Source of the DNA: Schistosoma haematobium
Taxonomy: Eukaryota > Platyhelminthes > Trematoda > Strigeidida > Schistosomatidae
Length of the DNA: 64,000 nucleotides
NCBI RefSeq assembly: GCF_000699445.3
Contig: NC_067198.1
Coordinates: forward strand, 40,541,691-40,605,690
Reading direction: 5' to 3'
The notes beneath the pieces were generated by a model, which was not told the DNA's origin, made no database searches, and was given only the letters and a program-made list of their open reading frames with translations. Both the position numbers and the translations under genes were made by a program. Positions 1 to 10,831 of this stretch are shown here, piece by piece. How positions within the stretch are numbered: the first letter of the stretch is position 1; every line of letters begins with the position of its first letter.

Positions 1-178
1 AGAAATATGATTGTTGTATAATTTAAAAATGATGATCTCTACCACTTGGTCAAGTATGCACTATTGAGAAATTTTATAAATTAGAATGAAATAGTTGATT
101 AACAGTTTTTTGGGTTTTACTCACATTATAAGTGATATCAATCCTTAAAAAAATACACAAATAGTATTAGAAGAGGAT

Positions 179-400
179 TAGTTGAAGTTAGACACTGTTG
201 GATGCCGATCAGCTTAGTGGTCTAGAGGTTAAGCGTTCGAGTGTGAGACAAACAGGTTCTGAGTTCGAATCTCACGAAGTGGGATTTTGGATGTGCACTG
301 CTGAGAAATCTCACAATCGGACGAACCAACACCAACCAGTGCTTCTAAGTTTTCCATGATTGTCTAGCTTCAATTGGCTCATGATCTCAACCATTCAACA
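179..400 (+). mobile_element. HHS-B hammerhead SINE, partial
   Basis: The copy starts in the conserved 'gaagttagacac' segment and has an A-box-like motif (cagcttagtgg), a B-box-like motif (agttcgaatctc) and a ribozyme region. The ribozyme core reads CTGAGAA and the GGACGAAA arm is broken (ggacgaacc), so self-cleavage is unlikely. The copy ends in 'ggctcatgatctcaac', the shared HHS-B 3' terminus. Confidence 0.8.
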
Positions 401-756
401 ATACACAAATATATGAGTCTAGTCAAATGTTATATTAAAGATAATTGAATAGAAAAAAAACAAAGAAAAATAGGTAATTGTCTGTAATATTCATCTTTAT
501 TGTTTATACTACTAATAATAATAATATCAAAACATCATTAACTAGTGACAGCTGAATAAATTCTTTCACCTAAATAGGAAATAATAAGATAAACGAAAAA
601 ATAATAATTCTATTTGCATAAATAACAAACATAATGTCTAGAAAATAGCCTATTTATTTATTCAGATGTTTAACAAGATTTATTCATTACTTTAATTTAA
701 GGATAATCTTCAATAACTAAATAATTACGTTTTATAATGGAGCAATTATTGAAGTT
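401..756. other. AT-rich DNA, nothing recognised
   Basis: No open frame, repeat or RNA gene was recognised. Confidence 0.5.
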
Positions 757-1071
757 CACAAACTTTTTAAAGCAAAGATAGATAGTAACTAGCAGTGAAA
801 TAAAGGAGACGCGTTTTATCCTATTTGGCAGTCATCAACTGGATGTACTTGAATCTTAGAGTTGATGTTCACTCCAGAACTCGAACTCAGTGCGGTTCCC
901 TTCAAATGCCATCATGTTATCCACTTGGCTACTGAATCTTGATAGCCACCTGCTTGTGTAATGGGGTGAAGTTTGAATTCACATGTTGTTGTTTTTACTT
1001 GTATCTTCCCATTGTTATTTTGGACTGCAATTGATCGGTCTCTTGTTGGTATATGTGCATTCTGTGCACAA
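757..1071 (-). mobile_element. HHS-A (Sm-alpha-like) SINE, left arm of a foldback
   Basis: This antisense HHS-A copy includes the complement of the B box (ctcgaactc) and a decayed ribozyme (cttgtcc replaced by ttttatcc). Past its 5' sequence it continues into what would be the 3' region of a preceding unit ('ttgatcggtctcttgttgg'), so the copy is longer than one repeat unit. At about 1071 it joins a sense copy head to head. Confidence 0.85.
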
Positions 1072-1387
1072 GCAAGTGGCTATTAGGACTCAGTAGCTAG
1101 GTTGATAAAGCGATGGTGTTTGAAGAGAACGGTGCTGGGTTCGAGTCCCAGGGTGAACATCAGCTCTGGGATGTAGGTACATCCAGCTGACGAGTCCCAA
1201 ATGGGACGAAACGCGCGTCAAACTGGATTCCACTTCTGACCACTATTCATCTTTGCTTAAAAGCTTGTGACTTAAGGCTATATCGAGGCAATTCGCATAG
1301 GATGCTTTTATACCAACAAGAGACTGATCAATTGCAGTCCTAATCAACAACAATCGGAAGATACAAGTAAAAACAACACCAAGTGAA
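1071..1387 (+). mobile_element. HHS-A SINE, right arm of a foldback
   Basis: The sense copy has an A-box-like 'tagctaggttg', a good B box (gggttcgagtccc), a hammerhead, and the tail 'gagactgatcaattgcag...caccaagtgaat'. The junction with the left arm shares 'gcaca', suggesting microhomology. A transcript through both arms could fold into a long hairpin. Confidence 0.88.
1181..1228 (+). ncRNA. Hammerhead ribozyme motif with 3-nt insertion
   Basis: Stem I is atccag/ctggat. The core is CTGACGAG, followed by stem II gtcc...ggac, GAAA, a short stem III acg/cgt, and the cleavage triplet GTC. Three extra A residues lie between the cleavage site and the 3' strand of stem I. The same insertion occurs in the copy at 6468, so it marks a subfamily. 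All core bases are present; activity is uncertain. Confidence 0.8.
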
Positions 1388-2005
1388 TTTAATTATTCAA
1401 GATATTGAAAGTTTCATGATTATTTTACAGATCATTATCGTTTATGTTATGATTGCACAATTATTAGATGACTGAAATTATTGTATTTCTATATTTCTTG
1501 TATCATGAGCTTTCATTGTACTTATTAACTATTGTTATACGATTTGTTATCTCTTGACTGCTGTTAATTAAATGTGTACCATTTTCTCTGTTCTCTGCCA
1601 ATGTTGAGATGATTGTAGATAGGTATGATTTCTTATTTGGGATGCGGTACCGTCTTATAAACCCCATATATATATATATGCAAGAACAGGTCAGAGGTTA
1701 TTTGGTGTTAGAATCAGGATAACATTAAGGATGGGTGATGTAATAGTTGAGTGGAGTTCAGAGACAGATAAGATAAATCGTGTGATAATTTTAGAGGTAA
1801 TGGAGGGTTTACATAAGATTCATGGAATTAAAAACTGATAAGATGGGTTACGTAATAATTGAATAGAATTTGAAGAGTTCACATAATTTAAGAGAATCAA
1901 GTAAGTGGAAATGTATGAGTGAAAGGGTGGTTTAAGAATTCGGTAATGGAATAGAAATATAACACAAACTAAACACTAACAAAATAAAACTAATGACCAA
2001 AAAAT
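1388..2005. other. AT-rich; possible 3' flank of the adjacent PLE
   Basis: There is no long frame. The stretch lies just downstream of the antisense PLE C terminus at 2010-2335 and may be its 3' UTR. A short (AT) run lies near 1668-1679. Confidence 0.3.
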
Positions 2006-2009
2006 GGAA

Positions 2010-2335
2010 TTAGCAGGGTAGTAATAGGTTTATTGCTGTCTCTTTTTGAATGCATAGATCCGGTTTGGGTGTTTTTATCGCGATCGTCTCAGTAAAACGG
2101 AGCGAGACAGTAGTTCTCAATCTGCTAATAATTTTAAAAGCATGAGGAATGTCAATGGTATGCCCGGTGTCAAGTAAATGCTGAGCTATTGCAATGTTAA
2201 GAGCCCTTGTCGCTCGCAATCTCAATTTCTTTGGAACATGGTCGGAAATGCGAACATATACTCTCCTCTCGGTTCTTCCAATGTATATGCTTTGGCAAAT
2301 TCTTAAACAAAGTGTCTTTTTTAATCATATAAAGG
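2010..2335 (-). pseudogene. Penelope-like element, GIY-YIG C-terminal fragment
   Basis: Read on the minus strand, the frame gives QSIYIGRTERRVYVRISDHV followed by PKKL, then ...IAQHLLDTGHTIDIPHAFKI and ends KPDLCIQKE...LLLPC-stop. YIGRTERR and the 'HLL-TGH-ID' block are characteristic of the GIY-YIG endonuclease domain at the end of Penelope-like polyproteins. No RT domain is attached, so this is a truncated relic. Confidence 0.75.
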
Positions 2336-2340
2336 TAGAC

Positions 2341-3262
2341 TGAGAATCAAAGTTAAACTAGTCTTGAAAGATAAAAAGATTTGTAATTTGTTACACTTTG
2401 GAATTTCGGAATATTAAGTAATCACGTTAAACAACAAGTATGATGTAGATTGATCGAATTCAATATGCCTTTCTATCTATCGGTTTTTCATTAATTTAGC
2501 AACATAGAAACGGATGATTATATTTTTGAAAGACATTATGAAAATAACTTAAAACAATGACTGATTTTAGTCGGACAACTATTAAGTACTAGGAAATATC
2601 GATAGCTACTTCATTCTAGTATGCAAAAATACTCATCACCTTACAGGAATCGGAACCAAAAATTTCAATCTTTGTCAGTTATTCCGTTTCTATATATTTT
2701 AGTTTCTATGATTACAGTTACTAACACAGGTAGTTACTAGTGACATTGATCATAGCTTTACACTTTCCATTATTCTAAGAGTATGTTAGGAATAATATTT
2801 AATTATAGTCAATAAAAAGTCAACATTTAAAACTGACTGGATCAATTTGACTGGTAATATTTTGCTTATGTGACTAGAATAACTTGTAATAGGGAGATAT
2901 AGAAATTGTAGAATTATCGAATTTTCATAGTTGTTAAAACACGAAATGACTTTCCCTAGATCACTGATGAAAACCAATCAGGCATTCCTTTAACTCTGTA
3001 AGACGAAGCAGCCGTTCAACGCTTTTTGGTTTTCAGTATTAATCTAACTAGGATCTGTTCGTGACTTAAATTGTGAAAATTCTACAATCTCCATAAATCT
3101 CCCTCCACTAAAAATAATGATGTACTCCCCACTGTCTAGTTTCAAGAAGCAACTCCTAAAGTTTTACTGTGAAGCTATAAGCAATAAAATTGAACCATGT
3201 CATATGTGGGACAGTTATTTACTACATACACTGAATGAGGTTTGCACTTCATCACGATTGAT
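2341..3262. other. AT-rich DNA, nothing recognised
   Basis: Both strands carry many stops. No match was seen to repeat families found elsewhere in the window. Confidence 0.5.
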
Positions 3263-3455
3263 TGATTGAATTTAGACATTAACACTGTTGGGCGCCGGCT
3301 AAGTGGTTCAGAGGTTAACGGTTTGAGCGTGAAACTAAAAGTTCTGGGTTTGACTCCGTATAGCGAGATTTTGTATGGACACTATTGATTAGTTCTATAT
3401 TAAAATGAAACACTTATTCAGTGCTTCTTGATTCCTATCGATGATCTAAGTATGA
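3263..3455 (+). mobile_element. HHS-B SINE, degenerate
   Basis: The order 'tagacattaacactgttgg', 'ctaagtggttcagaggtta', 'gttctgggtttgactcc', then '...cagtgcttc' is HHS-B. The ribozyme is destroyed (ttgattagttctatattaaaatgaaa). Confidence 0.7.
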
Positions 3456-4054
3456 CTTGTTTGTAAATGAAATGAAATGACTCTATTATTGTCTTTAGTT
3501 TGATTGACTTAACAATAATCATCCAGGTTCCCAGTGGTATTCGATAACATTCAGGTCAATTTCATAGTTTAAGAATTTCACCAGCTAATTTTAACAACAA
3601 CAAAAAATGAATATTGTGTTTTATATTTCTTAAAAAAGAAACGTAGTGAGTTATGTTTTGCTTCGACTCCAATTAATAACTAAATAATGATAAGTTGGTT
3701 GATGAAATTGTTAACCCTCATCGACTGGATAACAGAGATGTACATTGCATATTATCTAGATATCACATTCTTTAAATTATAATAAACATTTGTAGAAAAA
3801 TATTTTGAAAAAGGATCAGCGATCAAACTAAAACATGAAATTGTCAACGATTTGTCTAAGCTATATCGTGAAATCTATGGTTCCTTGGTTAAAGTTCGTT
3901 GAATAATCATGATCTAGCACTGAAATCATTGGGAGTAACACAACCCAAAACAATGCTACAATAATACAAATGGATTCACTCTTAATATTCATCCGAATGT
4001 TGAATTTTATTTGTATTTTCTCTGTGACTAATTTGATTATTTATTTGTCATTTC
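3456..4054. other. AT-rich DNA, nothing recognised
   Basis: No coding or repeat signal was seen. Confidence 0.5.
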
Positions 4055-4160
4055 AATAGTTGAGATTATGAGTTAATTGAAGCAAGGCCACCATGGAAAT
4101 TCTGGCAGCACTGGATGGCCGTTTTGTCCTATTGTCATTATTGAAAACTCATCTCTACAA
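4055..4160 (-). mobile_element. HHS-B SINE, 3' fragment
   Basis: This is the antisense 3' end of the family, 'ttgagattatgagttaattg' through 'ccaccatggaaa' to half of the ribozyme ('ggccgttttgtcc'). The tRNA-like part is absent. Confidence 0.7.
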
Positions 4161-4466
4161 GTGAGTATTGAATTTGCCCTATAAGAAAGAATGCATAATT
4201 CATAATATTTGATCTTTAAACGTTTATAATATGAAACTATCCATTAATAGTAATTATCTGAATAAATAAATAGATTAATAAAGTAGGTTATTTGGCGAAA
4301 GGACAATAAAACCGACCATACCGTTGGACATTTTTCAACATTAAACTGTAATGAAGAGATTGTCAAATATCATGTTAAATATCATGTCACATTCAGTTAT
4401 GGGTAAATACATACATTACTTCCGGTTCACTTTCATTCACTTATAAGTAAACATAATTAAATTACC

Positions 4467-4725
4467 ATGGTTGAGATCATGAAGCTAGACCATCATGGAA
4501 AACCTTGAAGCACTGAACGGCCGTTTCGTCCTGTTGTGGTGCTCCTCAGCAGTGTGCATCCACTATACCACCTTGCGGGATTCAAACCCGGGACCTATCG
4601 GTTTCGCGCAAGAATGTTTAACCTCTAGACCACTGAGTTGGCCGGCATCCAACAGTGTTAATATATAACTTCAACTGATCGAGGAAATTGAGCGACACAT
4701 CCACCATTGTCATCAGTGAGCAGAA
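4467..4725 (-). mobile_element. HHS-B SINE, near complete
   Basis: Antisense order: 3' terminus, ribozyme (complement of CTGAGGAG...GGACGAAA), B box complement 'gattcaaacccgg', A box complement 'ccactgagttggccgg', then 'ccaacagtgttaat'. Stem II is altered (agcacc in place of agtccc). The cleavage triplet reads GTT. Confidence 0.85.
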
Positions 4726-4860
4726 TAATACGATATGTACTGTGATGCCTATACTGCTCGAGTTAAAAGCTCCGGATTATTTTAGCCCACTTTGATATTA
4801 AGTATAATCATTTTTTGTTCAGTAAACACTTCAGAAAAAATTAAATGCATCATTTACTAT

Positions 4861-4968
4861 TTAAGCAAAGATGGATAGTGGCTAACCATGGAGTCCAGGA
4901 CGCACGTTTCGTCCTATTTAGGACTCGTCAACTAGATGTACTTGTATCTTAGAGTTGATGTTGACTCC
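4861..4968 (-). mobile_element. HHS-A SINE, left arm of a foldback
   Basis: Antisense ribozyme and 3' half ('aagcaaagatgg...gagttgatgttgactcc'). The core reads TTGACGAG, so the invariant first C is lost. It joins a sense 3' piece at 4968/4969. Confidence 0.8.
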
Positions 4969-5108
4969 TTCTTTGCTTAAAAAACTTGTGACGTAAGGCT
5001 ATATCAAGGCAATCTGCACAGTATGCACATATACCAACATGAGACTGGTCAATTACAGTCTTAATTAACAATGGGAAGATAGAAGTAAAACAACACCAAA
5101 TGAATTTA
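4969..5108 (+). mobile_element. HHS-A SINE 3' piece, right arm of a foldback
   Basis: Sense 3' part 'ctttgcttaaaaaacttgtg' through 'gagactggtcaattacag' to 'caccaaatgaattt'. The ribozyme and promoter are missing from this arm. Confidence 0.8.
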
Positions 5109-6290
5109 AGCATCATTTATCATTTTACGATGTATGAAATAACTTGGAATGAATAAAGTTATGTAAACAGTGAATTTTCAAATTCTTTTTTTTAACTTTA
5201 AACTACTCTGGTTAAATAGCTGGTTATCAAAATTTCATTCTTTCGCTTCTAACTACCTGGAGATGCCACAGGTATTCGGAGTTTGACAAAGCTTTAACCA
5301 GTAAAACCTTCTAATATGAATCGTACCCACCAAGTGAAATCAAAAGACAAAAGCAAGAAGGTTCGAAGATATATTTGATAGGCTATCAATGTATTGAGGA
5401 TCGTCTGATCTAATCTGGTTAGCGATTGCAGGGGTTGTTGAGCACGGCGTTCCCACTCGTGATCTGGTGCGAATGCATGACCGAACGCCTTCAGTTAGGT
5501 GAGTCCATTACAACTAATGTGGTCAGCATCCAATGTCGAAGACTTACGAAGCTATTTATTTTGAGGATTCATTTACCGCTACAGAAAGAAAGCATCAAAA
5601 TGTACCTGAATTTAATCAGACGAACATATTGTACGAACTGTAGTGCCATACAACTTCAAATTTGAAAGTTAAAGTTGATATATGCGTAATGAAATTCAAC
5701 GTTAACTAAAGTTATCTATTCTATATTTCTCTATAACAGGTTCTTTAGATAATCAATTTTAAATACAGTTCTTCAAAGTATAGATTAAAGCTATTTAAAA
5801 AGGAATTTAAGGATTATTATTTATAAGACGATCATGTATAGTTTATTAATTATAAGTTTTAATGAAATCAGTGACTGATAAATGTCAATAATAAATTAAA
5901 TCTGATCTTCACTTCTATTTGAATTTTGTGCTGATGATATCGTTCAGAAGGACGATGAAAGCTTCACGACCAAACCATTCAGCTCAGAGAACAAAACTCC
6001 ATCAAAATCTTCTGCAGGTATCCAAGTAATAATTAACTCTTCTTTATTATTCAAATAGGAATCTTTAAGGATCTTTGACTACAGAACTGATTATTGATGA
6101 TTTGAAGTATTACCTAACTTTGTAATTCCTTCATAAAAATCGACTCATATTTGTTATGGAAAACTTTCAGTTCCTTGGTCAAGAACTAAAGCTCAGAAAG
6201 TGATTTTGTATTTAAAACTATATGATCTTTAAATGTTTTAGATTAACTATGCCAACTGCTATACGAGAAAATGAAAGAACATTCTGATAT
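5109..6290. other. No gene; a GC-richer patch at about 5400-5520
   Basis: Mostly AT-rich. At 5400-5520 base composition rises locally, with 'gagcacggcgttcccactcg' and a 79-codon open frame. The peptide resembles nothing recognised, and no splice context supports an exon. It may be an unclassified repeat. Confidence 0.35.
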
Positions 6291-6301
6291 TTAGTAAAAC
6301 C

Positions 6302-6672
6302 TCAATGGGAAGATACCAGCCAAACAATACCAAGTGAATTTAAATTCACCCCATTGCACAAGCAAGTGGCTATCAGGACTCAGTATCTGAGTGGATAACG
6401 CGATGGCGTTTGAAGCGAATGGTATTGGGTCCGAGTCCCAGAGTGAACAAGTCTGAGATGCAGGTTCATCCAGCTGACGAGTCCCAAATAGGACGAAACG
6501 CGCGTCAAACTGGATTCCACTGCTAGCCACTATCCATCATGGCTTAGAAAAAGCTTGTTAATTAAGGCAATATCGAGGCATTCGCACAGTATACACATAT
6601 GCCAATAACAGACTGATCAATTGCAGTGTTAAATCTCAATGGGAAGATACAAGCCAAACAATATCAAGTGAA
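6302..6672 (+). mobile_element. HHS-A SINE, full length with redundant ends
   Basis: The most complete HHS-A copy. It begins 'aatgggaagataccag...caccaa...' and, after the tRNA-like region (A box tatctgagtgg, B box gggtccgagtccc), the hammerhead and the 3' domain, ends with the same 'aatgggaagatacaag' sequence. It therefore spans about 1.1 units. This matches the schistosome Sm-alpha family, known from the literature to carry active hammerheads and a Pol III-type promoter. Confidence 0.9.
6468..6515 (+). ncRNA. Hammerhead ribozyme motif (HHS-A)
   Basis: atccag-CTGACGAG-stem II(gtcccaaataggac)-GAAA-cgcgcGTC, then AAA, then ctggat. All core residues are present. It shares the three-A insertion with the motif at 1181. 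Confidence 0.82.
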
Positions 6673-7378
6673 ACATTATTATTATTATTATTACTATCCG
6701 CTTTATTCAATATAGAATTCTCAGTACAAATTATTTCAACAAGTTTCTATTTCTTACTTTTTTGGTTGATCCTCACGACAAATATTGAATGGTCACCAGT
6801 TAGAAGTTAACAATCCAGGAATTAACATCTGAATAATGTACATTCTTCTCATCGCATATTGTCAGCAACCATAATATCTCTGATTAAACTTTTTTATTTT
6901 CAACTTGTACAATGAAATATTGTAAAACTTTTCATAAACTCACTTTAATAGGTTATGCGATTAATAAACATAATAATGTGTTAAAACAAACAAACAAAAA
7001 ACAAGCAAACAAATACAAAAACAGATAACTTTTTAAAATATCTAGATGGCAGGAATAGATAGCGCAGCTATTCAAGTAAGCCGCAAATTTATGAATGGAA
7101 TAATATAATTAACATGAGAGTAGATTGTCATTAATTTACTTCTGAGTATGAATTCAAATGAATTCGGGGAAAAAATATATAAATTAATGTTCCATGGATA
7201 AAAAAAAACTAATTTATAATTGGATAATCCATCCGGTAATTATGAAAAGTGAATAATACAAATGATAATAATATTATTTCATTAAATATTCCAATTAGCG
7301 GGAAATTGAATTTTTGATGTTTTGTAGTTTAGTTTTAATCGTTTGTACGGAGAATAAGTAAATAATCAAATCAGATGA
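6673..7378. other. AT-rich DNA, nothing recognised
   Basis: Short (ATT) and (AAAC) runs only; no open frame of note. Confidence 0.5.
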
Positions 7379-8392
7379 TGTTATATCTTGACGCCCCCAA
7401 ATGCCCTGGTATGGCCGAGAGTGGGGAGAGTCCGCTCTCTCTCTTGAAATGCTCTCACATGGCCACGCGTATATAGCCTCTGACAGGGAAGTCCTACTCG
7501 CTGCCTTCTCGTGGCGGGGGTGTTGTTTACGAAAATGAGAGGACGAAAAGCGAATGTCCGGCGCTTTAGCCGGATTCCAAACCAATGGTGCACATGGGCT
7601 CCAGTATCCTGAAGGAAAAAATGACGTATGAACCAATCGTTGGTCACCGGCTACCATGGGACTGCATCTCCTTACGACGCTCCACTACCTTGTGGGTCAA
7701 AACTTTAGGTCAAAGGCTCGGGGTGTGGCCCCTAAGGAAACCACCTGGTTCGGCCTGGGCACCCGGGCAGTATCACAGCCCTCACACATACCAAATGAGA
7801 TTTATGTGGCTCATATTGGTTTGGTGCCTCCTTGTACCAATATCTATGTGTTAAAATAAAATAAAATACATAAAATGTATGTATATCTTGACGAGAATTA
7901 AGAATGGTAACTTTTGAGAACTATTTGTGAACCAATACGATACATATATTTTATGTTGTATAATTATGGAGTAACCGAACTATGCATATTCGTATTCCTC
8001 TTATTATAAGCTTTATTTTGACTCATAGACTATTATTAAGCGATTTACTGTTCTTGAGTTATATCCAGTCTGTTAATTACAGTCTCCTACATTTACAACC
8101 ATGTTTAGCTAAATCCTGTACAAATTTTACTTTCTATCATGTGGTGCAATGTGGTCTGTTTGGTTGGTATATAATCTCAGCATGTTTGAAATACATGATT
8201 CATATCGCGGAGGCTAAGATTAGTGTTCTAGTTTTAACAGGGAGAGCTAGACAGGAGGAAGGATCGATAAGGACTCTGAATTGTTCTTGAAGGTTTCATG
8301 CGTCATTAGTTCAGTCGATAATTCACTGTTCTCTAATTGATGGTATCACTACGTTATACATTGATAGGAGCACAAACCTGAAAGTTATAACA
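7379..8392 (+). mobile_element. LTR-2 solo LTR, interrupted by SINE-S
   Basis: The start 'tgttatatcttgacg' and end 'aagttataaca' match the uninterrupted copy at 43161-43673. SINE-S splits it 15 bp from the left end, at 7394-7881. Flanks are gatga (7374-7378) and gatta (8393-8397), a plausible 5-bp TSD with one mismatch. No internal retrotransposon genes are attached, so it is a recombined solo LTR. Confidence 0.8.
7394..7881 (+). mobile_element. SINE-S retroposon with 12-bp TSD
   Basis: Starts 'cccccaaatgccctggtatg' and ends in an A-rich tail (ttaaaataaaataaaataca). The TSD tatatcttgacg is perfect at 7382-7393 and 7882-7893, inside LTR-2. An A-box-like 'tggccgagagtgg' lies near the 5' end. 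Four of the five SINE-S copies begin at this same point, so it is probably a complete short element, not a random LINE truncation. Overlapping frames of 60-120 codons here look non-coding. Confidence 0.85.
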
Positions 8393-8907
8393 GATTAATG
8401 CAAGTTCAACCAGTACATATACATTATATACACTATTATGTAATTTTAATAATGTTTGGTAATTACTTCTTTCAAGTATAATAATCTAAGTCTGGCCTAG
8501 TTCTCATATCGAACCATTGATTATCACTTTTGTTATTTTATTATTCTTATTATTAATACTAGTAACGCTATTTTCGTACTATCAACTAGTACTTATCAAC
8601 TATTGTGTGTAGTAATATAGACTATGTTATTGTGATCATTGAGTCATCAATTGCTTTCAGCGGTTTAACACATTTACAAACCCATATAAATATTTATGTA
8701 CATTAAAGTAAAGTTCGATAATGGTTTGATCTAAAATAGTAGTTTTCTTCTCTATTTTGTTTTGTCTAGTTATTCTCTAAATAAATGATCTAAACAAAAG
8801 TTAGAAATTCGGTTTCCTACTCAGCAGGATATCTCACAATTCTTATCATTAACAACCTATCCAATGTTCAATCTATTTGAAATCAGCAAATTGAAACCCT
8901 GTAATAA
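8393..8907. other. AT-rich DNA, nothing recognised
   Basis: No frame or repeat was recognised. Confidence 0.5.
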
Positions 8908-9208
8908 CGTAGTGAACAAGAACACTAGTGGGGAAAATCGAACGTATTTGAAACCAAATTACAGAGCATCTCAATAACATTTGAGAACCATATAGTAAAT
9001 CATTAATATACAAAATATCAATCGGTCGTCTCAAACTTGACTGTTCCTTTTGCAAATATCAATCCATTGTCTCAGATTTCATTGTTCATGCATTTTCATA
9101 ACAATTGCGTACCGTTTCCGTTCTTTCCTTATCGATCTTCTACTGAAATACATTCTATGCCTGACCACCGTTATATACTACTTGTGTGGATATAAGTAAT
9201 CCACGTCA
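8908..9208 (-). mobile_element. LTR-1, diverged solo LTR
   Basis: Aligns by eye with the 315-bp copy at 11849 (gtagtgaacaagaacac ... gtctcaaacttgactgttcc ... tatatactac). The ends have decayed (cgtag... and ...ccacgtca) and no clear TSD remains. Confidence 0.65.
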
Positions 9209-9639
9209 AAATAGTATTTATAACCTAAGTGATTCTTGTGACCATTGTAACATTACAAGGCTCATAACAAAAGTCAAGAACATATTACACTTTCGAATTT
9301 CATAAAGGGAATTAAAAAAGTTGCGGACTGAATTTTACTGATATTTATTTACAAATATATTGTTTCAGATTGGATTAAAAAGTCAAATGGGTAATTTAAG
9401 AAGTGAAAGGTGATGGAAATAATATCTTTAATAAAGATGATAATAATCAAGTGGAAATAAATCGGAATTATGCCTCCGGCAAACTTTTCAAAACTTAAAG
9501 TTTCAAGAAGAGTTGAGTACTGAACAAGAAGATAACGAACCATAGGAATAATTGGTTATTTTATAAATGAGTAAGTAAACTGTTTACTCAACATATGTAA
9601 CAAAGGTTTGGGGATTTATAGAGATTGTAGTATTTTAAC

Positions 9640-9718
9640 AGTTGAATTCATAAGCCAATCTAAGCTAGATCATCATTGAAAATGTGAAAGCATTGGAAGA
9701 TCGTTTCGTCCTAGTATA
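9640..9718 (-). mobile_element. HHS-B SINE 3' piece, left arm of a foldback
   Basis: Antisense 3' terminus and ribozyme half ('gatcgtttcgtcctagtata'). Joins the sense arm at 9718/9719, in the loop of ribozyme stem II. Confidence 0.75.
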
Positions 9719-9850
9719 GGTTTGAATCCCTTGTGCTGGATCATGTAGTGCACACTGTTGAGGAGTTCCATATTAGGACGAAACGACCGTCCAGTTCTCC
9801 CACGTTTTCAATGGTGGTCTAGTTCAGATCGACTCATGAATTCAATGTTA
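9719..9850 (+). mobile_element. HHS-B SINE, right arm of a foldback
   Basis: Sense B box (tttgaatccc), ribozyme and 3' terminus 'gactcatgaattcaa'. The core is TTGAGGAG, with the invariant C changed to T. Confidence 0.78.
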
Positions 9851-9872
9851 GTAATGTCTAGTAATAACAGCC

Positions 9873-10226
9873 TGTTGAGTCGGCTTTCGGAGAACTTCGA
9901 CGGAGCCTCCAGAGGCCCAAAAAGAGCCGAAGAGTCCTAGCCAATCAGGGCACGATGGAGCATTCTAGAATTCCAATGTGGCGTACTACTATTGGTCAGT
10001 AGCATACTATGTCGTTAACGGATTGGTCGAAATATGATGTTAATTTAACAAACGCTAACATCTATAAATACCCATGTTTTCTGTACAAAAACGAACCTTG
10101 AAGTAAAGTGTTTCTTCCATACTTTGCGTCTTCTTTCTGGTGTTCAGGTCGCTGTATAGTTCTAGCGTGTGGGTTATCAGAATAGCTTAGGAACGAATAT
10201 AGCGTCCAAATCAGCAAAACTTAACA
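9873..10226 (+). mobile_element. LTR-3, 354-bp solo LTR
   Basis: The ends TGTTGAGT...ACTTAACA are near-perfect inverted repeats, as LTRs require. Flanks are cagcc (9868-9872) and caacc (10227-10231), a 5-bp TSD with one change. A TATA-like tctataaata at 10061-10070 sets the orientation. It is GC-richer than its surroundings. No PBS, PPT or coding region is attached. Confidence 0.65.
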
Positions 10227-10231
10227 CAACC

Positions 10232-10831
10232 TTTTACCAATTATTAAGCCGAATTCAGTTCTATGATAGAACGAAGAATTGAACGTGTAACTTTTGAAGA
10301 TACAGTTCCTCCTACTGATTTATACGTACCTCTAATACATATATCCATGTTTCACCTATTCAACGATATGCAGTAAGCAATTCACTTAACTAACATTTGA
10401 AATTATCATGGTAAGTAGTAATACTCAAGTACTGTCAGCAGTGTTTTTCTTTAATTTAACAAAACAATGATCAGTAGAATTCAAAGAACTTTACACACAT
10501 GACATTGTCATCAGTCAACTGTAAATGATTTTGGAAATTTTAATTCATCTTTAGCTTGTAGTCCAAAAGATTACTATTCTGAGAGTTTAGTGAAATAAAT
10601 AACTTTTAATATTGTTTAGCCTTAATGATACAATGTTCTGATCTTACCAAACGTTTTATTTCTTCTTTACGTTATTCGAAAATAATTAATTAAAACTTGT
10701 TACTAAATAAAAAGTTGATACAATTCATGTAAATGTATCGACAAGGTAGAAATAATTAAGATAAACTAACAGAGCTGAGTATATGATTGTATAAAAATGC
10801 TCAACAAAGTTAAATTACGTACTTACTTATG
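10232..10831. other. AT-rich DNA, nothing recognised
   Basis: No feature was recognised. Confidence 0.5.

Noticed and set aside
5426..5665. 79-codon frame in a GC-richer patch
   Set aside because: No domain, no splice sites, and no similarity to any protein family I recognise.
7535..7570. GGACGAAA followed by GTCC in SINE-S, hammerhead-like
   Set aside because: No CTGANGA element precedes it. The sequence forms a simple hairpin instead.
7295..7859. Several overlapping frames of 67-120 codons on both strands
   Set aside because: All lie in the SINE-S copy, where GC-richer sequence lacks stops by chance. Equivalent frames are broken differently in the other copies.
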